NCBI GenBank assembly: GCA_937898625.1
Contig: CALEJF010000002.1
Coordinates: 1 to 10,432 of the forward strand
Reading direction: 5' to 3'
Source: an uncultured Clostridia bacterium
GTDB taxonomy: Bacteria; Bacillota; Clostridia; Oscillospirales; Acutalibacteraceae
Length of the DNA stretch: 10,432 nt
Made by a program: the position numbers and the translations under genes
Shown here: one piece after another, positions 1 to 5,847 of the stretch
Position numbering within the stretch: position 1 is the stretch's first letter
How the letters are laid out: each line of letters opens with the position of its first letter
The notes under the pieces: model-generated
The model's database searches: none
Seen by the model: only the letters and a program-made list of their open reading frames with translations
What the model was told of the DNA's origin: nothing

Positions 1-1290
1 ACTGTTTTTGCAAGAAATGTTATTGGCGACTGTATGTGTACAGAATCACTTCGTGACAGTACTTTTGCGCTTTATGATATTGATGCCGAAAGACTTGAAG
101 AAAGTCGAGTAATCCTTGAAGCTATGAGAAAAGCCAAAGGCGGTTATGGCAAAATTGAGTGCTATGTAGGTGTGGAAAACCGAAAAGATGCACTTCGTGG
201 CGCAAATTTTGTCATAAATGCAATCCAAGTTGGTCTTTATGACCCTTGTACAATCATTGATTTTGAAGTACCAAAGAAATATGGTTTAAGACAAACTATC
301 GGTGATACTCTTGGTATCGGTGGAATTATGCGTACACTTCGTACAATTCCGGTTATGAAGGATTTTGCAAATGATATGGAAGAGGTTTGTCCTGATGCTC
401 TTTTCCTTAACTATGTTAACCCAATGGCAATGCTTTCTGGATATATGCAGAGATATACAGGCATTAAAACTGTCGGACTTTGCCATAGCGTTCAGGTTTG
501 TTCTAAAGGACTTCTTGAAAAACTTGGTATGCAAGATAAGATAGAAGGAAGAAAAGAACTTATCGCAGGCATTAATCACATGGGCTGGCTTTTGGAAATC
601 AAAGATAAAAATGGTGTTGACCTTTATCCTGAAATCAAATCAAGAGTCGACGAGTATATGGCTAAACCCGATGCAGATGATAAGGTGCGTATGGATTATA
701 TTAAAAATTTCGGTTATTACTGCACTGAGTCAAGTGAGCATAATGCCGAATATAATATGTTCTATATTAAATCAAAATATCCTGAACTTATTGAGAGATA
801 CAATATTCCGCTTGACGAATATCCTCGTCGTTGTATAGAGCAGATTGAACGTTGGAAAAAGGATTATGCCGAAATGCTTGAGAAGGGTGTTAGAGAGCAT
901 GAACGTTCAAATGAATATGCATCAAGAATTATGGAGTCAATAGTAACAGGAAACCCTTACCAAATCGGTGGTAATGTTCTCAATACAGGACATCTTATTA
1001 CAAATCTCCCCGAAAATGCTTGTGTTGAAGTACCTTGCCTTGTAAACGGATACGGTGTTCATCCTTGCCATGTTGGAGCACTTCCCGTACAATGTGCCGC
1101 AATGAATATGACAAACATCAATGTTCAATTACTCACAATTGAGGCAGCTGTTACGGGCAAAAAAGAGCATATCTACCAAGCAGCAATGCTTGATCCGCAT
1201 ACCGGTAGTGAACTCGACATTGACACAATTAAGAAAATGGTTGACGACCTTATAATTGCACACGGTGATTACTTACCAAGATTTAATTAA
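1..1290 (+). CDS. melA: GH4 alpha-galactosidase (MelA-type), 5'-partial
   Basis: This enzyme is expected to release galactose from alpha-galactosides such as melibiose in the cytoplasm, by the NAD+ and Mn2+ dependent redox mechanism of glycoside hydrolase family 4. The frame is open from base 1 (reads TVFARNVIGD), which matches the stretch just after the family's GAGST Rossmann motif. About ten N-terminal residues are therefore missing and the ATG at 34 is internal. Visible residues: the NYVNP loop near 137-141, the metal-ligand Cys in CHSVQ (Cys161), and the metal-ligand His in GINHMGW (His193). CHSxQ, rather than CNxP or CDMP, points to a non-phosphorylated alpha-glycoside. TESSEHNAEY near 244 also fits alpha-galactosidases. 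The 429 visible residues plus about ten agree with the family length. No transporter gene is in view. A related GH4 specificity such as alpha-glucosidase or alpha-glucuronidase is possible but less likely. Confidence 0.88.
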   Translation, partial: TVFARNVIGDCMCTESLRDSTFALYDIDAERLEESRVILEAMRKAKGGYGKIECYVGVENRKDALRGANFVINAIQVGLYDPCTIIDFEVPKKYGLRQTIGDTLGIGGIMRTLRTIPVMKDFANDMEEVCPDALFLNYVNPMAMLSGYMQRYTGIKTVGLCHSVQVCSKGLLEKLGMQDKIEGRKELIAGINHMGWLLEIKDKNGVDLYPEIKSRVDEYMAKPDADDKVRMDYIKNFGYYCTESSEHNAEYNMFYIKSKYPELIERYNIPLDEYPRRCIEQIERWKKDYAEMLEKGVREHERSNEYASRIMESIVTGNPYQIGGNVLNTGHLITNLPENACVEVPCLVNGYGVHPCHVGALPVQCAAMNMTNINVQLLTIEAAVTGKKEHIYQAAMLDPHTGSELDIDTIKKMVDDLIIAHGDYLPRFN

Positions 1291-1388
1291 ATTCAGTTTT
1301 TTCGCAATTGATTTGTAGTATGCTGTTGCGTTTGCACGAGGGCACACATCCTTTCACGGTATTCTCCAATTTATTTGTCACAGAAAAG

Positions 1389-1421
1389 AACAAGCCAACA
1401 CAGGTTTTGTGTTGGCTTGTT
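1389..1421. terminator. Bidirectional terminator between convergent genes
   Basis: A perfect 14-bp inverted repeat (AACAAGCCAACACA at 1389-1402, its complement at 1408-1421) encloses a 5-nt loop. It lies 98 bases after the alpha-galactosidase stop and 18 bases beyond the stop of the convergent phosphoesterase. The T-rich tail is short on the plus strand (GTTTAAG) and better on the minus strand (TTCTTTTCTG), so it probably terminates both transcripts. The remaining bases, 1291-1388, show no gene or clear signal. Confidence 0.8.
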
Positions 1422-1439
1422 TAAGTTGTATGACCAAAT

Positions 1440-2753
1440 TTATATTTCTATATTTTGTATTATTGCTTCGCCTTTCTTTGCATAAGGACTGTAGGCGACA
1501 ATTATCACCTTGTATTTACCGCTTGAAAGTTGACCTATATTTACGGAAACATCATTATCAGTTGCACGGACATATTCTGAAATAACTGTTTGCTCATAAA
1601 TTGTTTTCAAACCCTTTTTAACTGTAATTTTATAGTTTTCTGCATGGTAATAACCTTTAGCTTCGGGGAAGGTTATTATTGTTTCAGCGTTTTCATTAAC
1701 ATAAGAATTGACAGTAGCATCTTCTGGGAATTTAGGTGCTGTATCAAGGGATTTTTGCTTTTGCCAGGTGTGAGTTCTCTTGGAAACATCATTTAAATCG
1801 GTAAAGTAATAATCAATATCCGGGAAGAACATTCTGTTTTCTGCATCGTAGAGTTTCATGCTGACATTACCCTTTGCATCGCATTCAACAAGCCACGCGC
1901 CACCTGAATTACCGGGAGCATCCTTGTCGCCATCAATATAGTTAAGATTACCCATAAATGCAGATAATGAACCACATCCCACTGCAGTGAATTCGCCCTG
2001 CCATACACTTCTCGGGTCACTTGCTGCATAGTGTGAGTGACCGGAAAAATTAACAACCTGAGGATATTTACTTAAAACCTCTCTGGTGTCAATGTCTCCC
2101 CAGTTTACACTTCCGTAAACTGTAAGAGCAGGGTGGGGATGCTGGTAAACGAAAATTGGTTTATCAGGGTCTTCTTCTGTGGCTTTGGCAAGTCTTTCGT
2201 TGAGCCATTCTTTTTTGCCACTGTATGTGCTTCCGTTGTCATCATACGAAACACCAATAAAGTGATATCCGTTAATTACAATATCAGTATCAACATCCTT
2301 GTTTACATATTTGCGGTAAACATCATAGCCAACGCTTGCATCTACATCACGATAATCAATAAATTCGTGATTTCCAAGGACGGAAAGCACTTGAGTCTCA
2401 TCCTTTTTGTTTTCCGAAATAATCTTACTAAAAATCTGATATTCCTTTTCTGCACCGCCACCTGTAAAGTCACCTGCAACAATAACAGCATCAAGTTTTT
2501 TGTACTCGCAACCCTCTGCATACTCATACATATCAGTAAATAAGTTTGCAAATCTTTTTGCTGCTTGTTGGTTTTCATCACCGTCAAGATGAATGTCAGA
2601 GCAAGCAACAAAGCGGACTACGGGAGTGAAATCCTCAGGAGTATGCATTACTTTTTCCGGCTTTGTACCACCGATAGGGCCTGAAAAAACAAAGGCAACA
2701 CTAAGCAACGCGGAAAGAAGCTTGAAAATTAGTTGTGAAAATAAATTTGTCAT
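1440..2753 (-). CDS. Exported calcineurin-like metallophosphoesterase
   Basis: This is a two-metal phosphoesterase of the calcineurin-like superfamily; the substrate cannot be told. With the start at 2753 the protein has 437 residues. An N-terminal hydrophobic stretch (about residues 8-25) looks like a signal peptide or anchor and lacks a lipobox Cys, so the enzyme probably acts at or outside the membrane. Metal-binding blocks occur in the expected order: SDIH (Asp53, His55), AGDFTGGG (Asp95), GNHE (Asn128, His129), YQHPHP (His205, His207) and SGHSH (His239, His241). The last 100 or so residues look like a beta-sandwich, possibly fibronectin type III. An ATG five codons upstream (2768) is in frame, but its next bases are the GGAGG that sits 8 nt before the 2753 ATG, so 2753 is the better start. 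The gene appears monocistronic, with its own promoter and a shared terminator. Confidence 0.85.
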   Translation of the reverse strand: MTNLFSQLIFKLLSALLSVAFVFSGPIGGTKPEKVMHTPEDFTPVVRFVACSDIHLDGDENQQAAKRFANLFTDMYEYAEGCEYKKLDAVIVAGDFTGGGAEKEYQIFSKIISENKKDETQVLSVLGNHEFIDYRDVDASVGYDVYRKYVNKDVDTDIVINGYHFIGVSYDDNGSTYSGKKEWLNERLAKATEEDPDKPIFVYQHPHPALTVYGSVNWGDIDTREVLSKYPQVVNFSGHSHYAASDPRSVWQGEFTAVGCGSLSAFMGNLNYIDGDKDAPGNSGGAWLVECDAKGNVSMKLYDAENRMFFPDIDYYFTDLNDVSKRTHTWQKQKSLDTAPKFPEDATVNSYVNENAETIITFPEAKGYYHAENYKITVKKGLKTIYEQTVISEYVRATDNDVSVNIGQLSSGKYKVIIVAYSPYAKKGEAIIQNIEI

Positions 2754-2761
2754 AATTATTT

Positions 2762-2766
2762 CCTCC
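2762..2766 (-). promoter_or_regulatory. Ribosome binding site that fixes the phosphoesterase start
   Basis: On the minus strand GGAGG is followed by 8 nt and then the ATG at 2753. This Shine-Dalgarno sequence overlaps the rival upstream ATG at 2768-2766, which has no purine-rich site of its own. Confidence 0.85.
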
Positions 2767-2782
2767 ATTTAATGATGAATTG

Positions 2783-2810
2783 ATTATATCATAATAATGA
2801 AAATTTTCAA
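2783..2810 (-). promoter_or_regulatory. Sigma-A promoter of the phosphoesterase
   Basis: On the minus strand a -35 box TTGAAA (2810-2805), a 16-nt spacer and a perfect -10 box TATAAT (2788-2783), preceded by a TG, point toward the phosphoesterase gene. The expected transcript start is near 2776, giving a leader of about 23 nt before the ATG at 2753. Confidence 0.75.
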
Positions 2811-2836
2811 ATGTTTTATTGCGATTATATTTTAAT

Positions 2837-2865
2837 TTGACATCACATACCCCAAATTTTAATAA
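2837..2865 (+). promoter_or_regulatory. Possible second rightward promoter upstream of rplU
   Basis: A TTGACA (2837-2842) is spaced 17 nt from TAATAA (2860-2865). The -35 is consensus but the -10 is weaker. It would add about 90 nt to the rplU leader transcript. In AT-rich DNA such a match could be chance. Confidence 0.3.
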
Positions 2866-2923
2866 TTATTGGAAGCAAGAAATTCCTAGCACCGATTGTG
2901 AGTTATGCTTTTGTAAAAAAGTG

Positions 2924-2952
2924 TTGACATTTGACAAGGTTTCTGTTATCAT
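2924..2952 (+). promoter_or_regulatory. Main promoter of the rplU-prp-rpmA operon
   Basis: TTGACA (2924-2929), a 17-nt spacer and TATCAT (2947-2952) form a near-consensus sigma-A promoter, with the transcript start expected near 2959. A second TTGACA at 2931-2936 has no good -10 at the right distance. Confidence 0.85.
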
Positions 2953-2958
2953 ATTTAA

Positions 2959-3059
2959 GCCGCATATTAGGGGGTAGTGTGCCATTTTGTGAAAAATGCA
3001 TACTGCAAGTGATTTTTCCACCCTCGATAGCGAGTCTATATTTAAGGTAGGTTAGAAAA
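2959..3059 (+). ncRNA. Putative L21 leader (rplU 5' regulatory RNA)
   Basis: About 100 nt of untranslated leader lie between the rplU promoter and the rplU start. Firmicutes often carry an autoregulatory L21 leader here; I assign it by position and foldability, not by a covariance match. Possible elements: GGGGGT (2970-2975) pairing with ACCCTC (3020-3025, one G-U); inside it GAAAAAT (2991-2997) with ATTTTTC (3012-3018); and a CTCG-ATAG-CGAG hairpin (3023-3034). The long-range pairing and the CTCG hairpin share bases 3023-3025 and exclude each other. A competing small hairpin at 2980-3000 has a GTGA (GNRA-type) loop. The rplU Shine-Dalgarno region (AAGGTAGG, 3044-3051) follows. Confidence 0.55.
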
Positions 3060-3371
3060 ATGTACGCAATCATCGTAACAGGCGGCAAGCAGTACAAAGT
3101 ACAGAACGGCGACGTTGTATTTGTAGAAAAGCTTGACGTAGAAGCAGATGCAGAGATTACTTTTGACAAGGTTCTCGCAGTTGGTTCAGAAGACGGACTT
3201 AAAGCAGGTGCACCTTATGTTGACGGTGCAACAGTAACTGCAAAAGTTCTCAAGAATGGTAAAGGTAAGAAAATCACGGTATTTACTTACAAACCAAAGA
3301 AGAACGAAAAGCGTAAGAAGGGTCATCGTCAACCATATACAAAGGTTGAGATTACCGGTATCAACGCATAA
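3060..3371 (+). CDS. rplU: 50S ribosomal protein L21
   Basis: This is bacterial ribosomal protein bL21, a 23S rRNA-binding component of the large subunit. The 103-residue protein has the family length. It shows the characteristic start MYAIIVTGGKQYKV, the central stretch with VAVGSEDG-like spacing (LAVGSEDGLKAGAPYVDGA), and the basic C-terminal region with YKPKKNEKRKKGHRQPYT followed by VEITGI. The ATG at 3060 is the only sensible start and follows an AAGGTAGG-type site. Its stop codon TAA overlaps the ATG of the next gene by one base, which suggests coupled translation. It is the first gene of a three-gene operon transcribed from the promoter at 2924-2952. Confidence 0.97.
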   Translation: MYAIIVTGGKQYKVQNGDVVFVEKLDVEADAEITFDKVLAVGSEDGLKAGAPYVDGATVTAKVLKNGKGKKITVFTYKPKKNEKRKKGHRQPYTKVEITGINA

Positions 3372-3694
3372 TGACAACAGCAAAATTTCTGTTTTCGGAT
3401 GAAGTGGTAATTTTCTTTGAGTTAAGTGGTCATTCTGGTGCAGGGGAGGAAGGCACAGACATTGTCTGTAGTGCAATTTCTTCGGCAGTCTATATGGCAG
3501 CAAATACTATAATCGAAATTATGAAATTAAATCCTGAAACAGTAGTCCGTGACGGGTACTTAAAAGTTAAAATGACTTTGGAGGATGCCCGTAAATCGAA
3601 AGTGATTACTGACGGATTATACTTGCATTTAAGTGAGTTGCAAAGTCAGTATCCCAACAACTTGAAACTTGAAAGAGGTGTTTTTAATGCTTAA
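3371..3694 (+). CDS. prp: Ribosomal-processing cysteine protease Prp
   Basis: Prp (formerly YsxB, DUF464) removes the N-terminal extension of ribosomal protein L27 in Firmicutes and related bacteria. The 107-residue product carries the family signature: the catalytic His in SGHSGAG (His21) and the catalytic Cys in TDIVCSAIS (Cys33), separated by the usual dozen residues. It sits between rplU and rpmA, the conserved position for this gene. Its ATG overlaps the rplU stop by 1 nt, and its own last 8 nt overlap the start of rpmA, so all three are probably translationally coupled. The protease and its substrate are therefore made from the same message. The downstream L27 has the matching cleavage site, which strongly supports the call. 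Confidence 0.95.
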   Translation: MTTAKFLFSDEVVIFFELSGHSGAGEEGTDIVCSAISSAVYMAANTIIEIMKLNPETVVRDGYLKVKMTLEDARKSKVITDGLYLHLSELQSQYPNNLKLERGVFNA

Positions 3695-3971
3695 ATTAAA
3701 CATTCAGTTATTTGCTCATAAAAAAGGTATGGGTTCAACAAAGAACGGCCGTGACTCAGAGTCAAAGCGTCTTGGTGTGAAGAGAGCAGACGGACAGTTC
3801 GTTCTCGCAGGTAACATCCTTGTTAAACAGCGTGGTACACACATTCACCCAGGTAACAATGTAGGTCGTGGTTCTGATGACTCCCTTTTCGCACTTATCG
3901 ACGGTAAAGTTAAGTTCGAAAGAATGGGCAAAGACAGAAAAAAGGTAAGCGTTTATCCTGTTGAGCAGTAA
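3687..3971 (+). CDS. rpmA: 50S ribosomal protein L27 with Prp-cleavable leader
   Basis: bL27 sits close to the peptidyl transferase centre, where its N-terminal tail reaches the tRNA ends. The 94-residue product begins MLKLNIQLFAHKKGMGSTKN. The first nine residues match the Firmicutes extension that Prp removes, leaving AHKKG as the mature N-terminus. The rest (STKNGRDSESKRLGVK, GTHIHPGNNVGRG) is typical L27. The start at 3687 is chosen because AGAGGTG lies 6 nt before it and the Prp recognition motif begins there. A TTG six codons upstream (3669) would place extra residues before that motif and is unlikely. The gene overlaps the end of prp by 8 nt and ends the operon at a strong terminator. 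In many Firmicutes obg follows; here it does not. Confidence 0.97.
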   Translation: MLKLNIQLFAHKKGMGSTKNGRDSESKRLGVKRADGQFVLAGNILVKQRGTHIHPGNNVGRGSDDSLFALIDGKVKFERMGKDRKKVSVYPVEQ

Positions 3972-3985
3972 TTTTCGACTACTTC

Positions 3986-4022
3986 ATTCCCATCACTGCT
4001 TAGGTGATGGGAATATTTTTTT
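3986..4022 (+). terminator. Rho-independent terminator of the rplU operon
   Basis: An 11-bp perfect stem (ATTCCCATCAC at 3986-3996, complement at 4004-4014) with a 7-nt loop is followed by A and seven T residues (4016-4022). It lies 14 bases after the rpmA stop. Confidence 0.92.
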
Positions 4023-4057
4023 ACCAAAGATATAAAAATAATGTTGAGGTGTTTCTT

Positions 4058-5272
4058 ATGAAAACATTCAAAAAAAGTACAAAACTTGATAATGTTTGCT
4101 ACGATATCCGTGGTCCTGTTATGGACGAGGCAGTAAGAATGGAGTCCGAGGGTCAAAGAATTCTCAAACTCAATATCGGCAACCCTGCGCCATTCGGCTT
4201 TGCAGCACCCGACGAGGTTATCCGTGATATGATGTATAATCTTCGTGAGTGTGAGGGCTATTCTGACTCAAAAGGTATGTTTTCTGCAAGAAAAGCCATA
4301 ATGCAATATTGTCAGATTAAGGGAATTAAGGGTGTTGATATTGGTGACATCTACCTTGGAAACGGTGTCAGTGAACTTATAACAATGTCAATGCAAGGTT
4401 TACTTGATAATGGTGACGAAATCCTTGTGCCGTCACCTGATTACCCACTCTGGACTGCGTCTGTAACCTTGGCAGGTGGTAATGCTGTGCACTATATGTG
4501 CGACGAGCAGAATGAGTGGAATCCAGACATTGACGATATTAAAAAGAAGATTACACCAAATACGAAAGGTATTGTTGTAATTAACCCAAACAACCCAACA
4601 GGCGCTTTGTATAGTGACGAAGTTTTAAAGGAAATCGTACAGATTGCAAGAGAGAATGGACTTATTCTTTTTGCTGACGAAATTTATGACAGACTTGTTA
4701 TGGACGGGCTTACTCATACTGCACTTGCATCTTTGGCTCCCGATGTACCCTGTGTAAGTTTTAACGGACTTTCAAAGTCCCACAGAGTTGCAGGTTTTAG
4801 AGTGGGTTGGATGGTAATCAGCGGTGACAAGAAGAGAATAAAGGGCTATATTGAGGGACTTAACCTTCTCTCATCAATGCGACTTTGCTCAAATGTACCT
4901 GCACAGAGCATTGTGCAGACTGCCCTCGGTGGTGTACAAAGTGTTGATGAATTGCTTCTTCCCGGAGGCAGAATTTACGAACAGCGAGAATTTGTATATA
5001 ATGCTCTTATGGATATTGATGGTATTTCCGTTGTTAAGCCGAAAGCGACATTCTATATTTTCCCAAAACTCGACACAAAGAAATTCAATCTTCACGACGA
5101 TGAGAAATTAGTTCTTGATTTCTTAAAAGCAAAAAAAGTTCTTCTTATGCACGGCAAGGGCTTTAATTATCCGACACCTGACCATTTGAGAATTGTATAT
5201 CTTCCTCGTCGCAGAATTCTTGGTGAGGCCATGGATGCTTTCAAGGATTTCTTGGCAGATTATCATCAGTAA
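4058..5272 (+). CDS. alaA: AlaA-type alanine aminotransferase (PLP, class I)
   Basis: This PLP enzyme is expected to transfer the amino group between glutamate and pyruvate, making alanine in the cytoplasm. The 404-residue protein resembles, as I recall it, E. coli AlaA (YfbQ, 405 residues) along its whole length: NVCYDIRGPV, LKLNIGNPAPFGF, YSDSKGMFSARKAIMQ, NGVSELI, PSPDYPLWTA, VINPNNPTGA, FADEIYD, FNGLSKSHRVAGFR, SMRLCSNVPAQ. PLP-site residues are visible: Asn179 (NPNNPTG), Asp207 (ADEIY), Tyr210, the Schiff-base Lys240 (LSKS) and Arg248. The ATG at 4058 is chosen because GAGGTG lies 6 nt upstream and the homology starts there; a longer reading from 4004 would begin inside the preceding terminator. 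No convincing promoter is seen in the 35 bases between that terminator and the ribosome binding site, so it may partly depend on read-through from the ribosomal operon. Confidence 0.9.
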   Translation: MKTFKKSTKLDNVCYDIRGPVMDEAVRMESEGQRILKLNIGNPAPFGFAAPDEVIRDMMYNLRECEGYSDSKGMFSARKAIMQYCQIKGIKGVDIGDIYLGNGVSELITMSMQGLLDNGDEILVPSPDYPLWTASVTLAGGNAVHYMCDEQNEWNPDIDDIKKKITPNTKGIVVINPNNPTGALYSDEVLKEIVQIARENGLILFADEIYDRLVMDGLTHTALASLAPDVPCVSFNGLSKSHRVAGFRVGWMVISGDKKRIKGYIEGLNLLSSMRLCSNVPAQSIVQTALGGVQSVDELLLPGGRIYEQREFVYNALMDIDGISVVKPKATFYIFPKLDTKKFNLHDDEKLVLDFLKAKKVLLMHGKGFNYPTPDHLRIVYLPRRRILGEAMDAFKDFLADYHQ

Positions 5273-5295
5273 AAATTTATAGTTTTTAGGTTTTT

Positions 5296-5324
5296 ATGCG
5301 TTGGCTTCGGCTGACGCATTTTTT
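5296..5324 (+). terminator. Terminator after alaA with UUCG tetraloop
   Basis: ATGCGTTGGC (5296-5305) pairs with GCTGACGCAT (5310-5319), giving ten pairs of which two are G-U, closed by a C(TTCG)G tetraloop, an unusually stable loop. Six T residues follow (5319-5324). Confidence 0.9.
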
Positions 5325-5377
5325 ATTTATAGTAATATACCAAAAAGCTTGTCAAGAGGTTTTTATAGAAGTTTCTT

Positions 5378-5408
5378 GCAATTTTGCAGAAAAAATCTGC
5401 AATTTTGC
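5378..5408. repeat. Pair of direct repeats GCAATTTTGC forming a hairpin
   Basis: GCAATTTTGC occurs at 5378-5387 and again at 5399-5408, a 21-bp pitch. Between them TTGCAGA (5384-5390) and TCTGCAA (5396-5402) make a 7-bp perfect stem with an AAAAA loop. The site lies between the ends of alaA and the convergent XRE gene, so it is not an obvious operator. It could be an intergenic repeat or a weak extra terminator. Confidence 0.4.
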
Positions 5409-5439
5409 GTTTTAGGTTTAAATTAATCTATGAGTATAT

Positions 5440-5480
5440 TAGAATAAAATAATAAAGAACGGCATTTTTTACCGTTCCTT
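5440..5480 (-). terminator. Terminator of the XRE regulator gene
   Basis: Reading the minus strand, GAACGG (5477-5472) pairs with CCGTTC (5462-5457) around a 9-nt loop, and three more pairs (one G-U) extend it. A T-rich tail, TTTATTATTTTATTC, follows. The left arm lies inside the last codons of the XRE gene and its stop codon is in the loop, so coding sequence and terminator overlap. Confidence 0.7.
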
Positions 5481-5678
5481 TTGGTCGCTTAACCCAAGAA
5501 TATAGTCAGAGGTTACATTATAAAATTTAGCAAGAGAAATTACTCTGTCAGCAGTAATTTCAGTTATTCCTTTTTCAATTCTGCTGTAATGCTGTTGAGT
5601 TGTGTTAAGGAGTTTTGCAACATCTTTTTGGAGAATATCGTTATCTTCTCGGAGTTCACGAATTCGTTTATAATACAT
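5469..5678 (-). CDS. Small XRE-family (Cro/cI-type HTH) repressor
   Basis: This is a 69-residue DNA-binding protein that is almost entirely one XRE helix-turn-helix domain. The HTH reads LQKDVAKLLNTTQQHYSRIE (about residues 16-35), followed by KGITEITADRVISLAKFYNV and the common ending SDYILGLSD. It has no sensor or dimerisation domain beyond this, as in small Cro-like regulators. An in-frame ATG ten codons upstream (5708) lacks a ribosome binding site and lies inside an operator-like repeat; the ATG at 5678 has GGTG 6 nt before it and starts at the normal MYYKRIRELR boundary, so I prefer it. The gene is divergent from the giant surface-protein gene. Two 17-bp repeats in the intergenic region are its likely operators. 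I could not place a convincing leftward promoter; it presumably overlaps those repeats, giving autoregulation. Confidence 0.85.
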   Translation of the reverse strand: MYYKRIRELREDNDILQKDVAKLLNTTQQHYSRIEKGITEITADRVISLAKFYNVTSDYILGLSDQKER

Positions 5679-5703
5679 TTTTATCACCAAAACAATTTTA
5701 TCG

Positions 5704-5720
5704 TACATCTAAAATGTGTA
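5704..5720. promoter_or_regulatory. Operator-like repeat 1, next to -35 box
   Basis: TACATCTAAAATGTGTA, an imperfect palindrome with outer arms TACA/TGTA and inner T/A symmetry. It ends directly against the TTGACA -35 box of the rightward promoter, and its left end includes the spurious upstream ATG of the XRE frame. An exact copy lies 25 bp to the right. The binding protein is inferred to be the adjacent XRE regulator. Confidence 0.7.
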
Positions 5721-5749
5721 TTGACATATACATCTAAAATGTGTATTAT
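5721..5749 (+). promoter_or_regulatory. Operator-controlled promoter toward the surface protein
   Basis: TTGACA (5721-5726), a 17-nt spacer and TATTAT (5744-5749) make a near-consensus sigma-A promoter pointing at the giant gene. The first 17-bp repeat abuts its -35 box and the second fills the spacer and reaches into the -10. A protein bound to either would block RNA polymerase. The transcript start would be near 5756, giving a leader of about 145 nt. Confidence 0.75.
5729..5745. promoter_or_regulatory. Operator-like repeat 2, within the promoter spacer
   Basis: An exact second copy of TACATCTAAAATGTGTA. It occupies the spacer between the -35 and -10 boxes and overlaps the first two bases of the -10. 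The 25-bp pitch to copy 1 is about 2.4 helical turns, so two bound dimers would not lie on exactly the same face. Confidence 0.7.
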
Positions 5750-5781
5750 TAAATTAGGCGAAATATACTTTACTAAAAAAT

Positions 5782-5847
5782 AGGAGGTGCTAGATATCAG
5801 ATAATAACATTATCGGCAATTCATACAAAAACTATGTTATTACTTGA
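5782..5847 (+). other. Orphan ribosome binding site with 17-codon frame from ATA
   Basis: AGGAGGTG (5782-5789) is a full consensus Shine-Dalgarno sequence, but no ATG, GTG or TTG follows at a usable distance. At the normal spacing there is an ATA (5794-5796) that opens a 17-codon frame, reading SDNNIIGNSYKNYVIT after the first codon and ending in TGA at 5845-5847. It could be a small leader peptide that lost its ATG, a rare AUA start, or chance. It lies in the leader of the transcript from the 5721 promoter. The context AAAAAATAGGAG recurs at the real start site 106 bp downstream. Confidence 0.25.
5802..5842 (+). repeat. Inverted repeat in the surface-protein leader
   Basis: TAATAACAT (5802-5810) and ATGTTATTA (5834-5842) are perfect 9-nt complements around a 23-nt loop. 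A smaller hairpin, GATAAT-AAC-ATTATC (5800-5814), shares the left arm and excludes it. There is no T-run after it, so it is not a simple terminator. AT-rich stems like this are only marginally stable. Confidence 0.4.

Noticed and set aside
34..36. ATG at 34 as the start of the GH4 gene
   Set aside because: The frame is open to base 1 and the upstream codons (TVFARNVIGD) match the conserved GH4 N-terminus, so the gene is cut by the window edge.
2133..2543. 136-codon plus-strand frame inside the phosphoesterase
   Set aside because: It is antisense to a gene with all catalytic motifs intact, has no recognisable protein features and no convincing ribosome binding site.
2903..3169. 88-codon minus-strand frame across the rplU promoter and leader
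   Set aside because: It covers a strong promoter, the leader RNA and the start of rplU; its protein is unlike any family I know.
3669..3686. TTG start giving a six-residue longer L27
   Set aside because: The Shine-Dalgarno AGAGGTG lies inside that extension, and the Prp motif normally begins at the Met encoded at 3687.
4004..4057. ATG at 4004 as the alaA start
   Set aside because: It lies in the right arm of the rpmA terminator; the ATG at 4058 has a proper ribosome binding site and matches the known N-terminus.
5704..5745. The two 17-bp repeats as a CRISPR or attachment site
   Set aside because: There are only two copies with an 8-bp gap that contains a -35 box, and no cas, integrase or phage genes are near; operator sites fit better.
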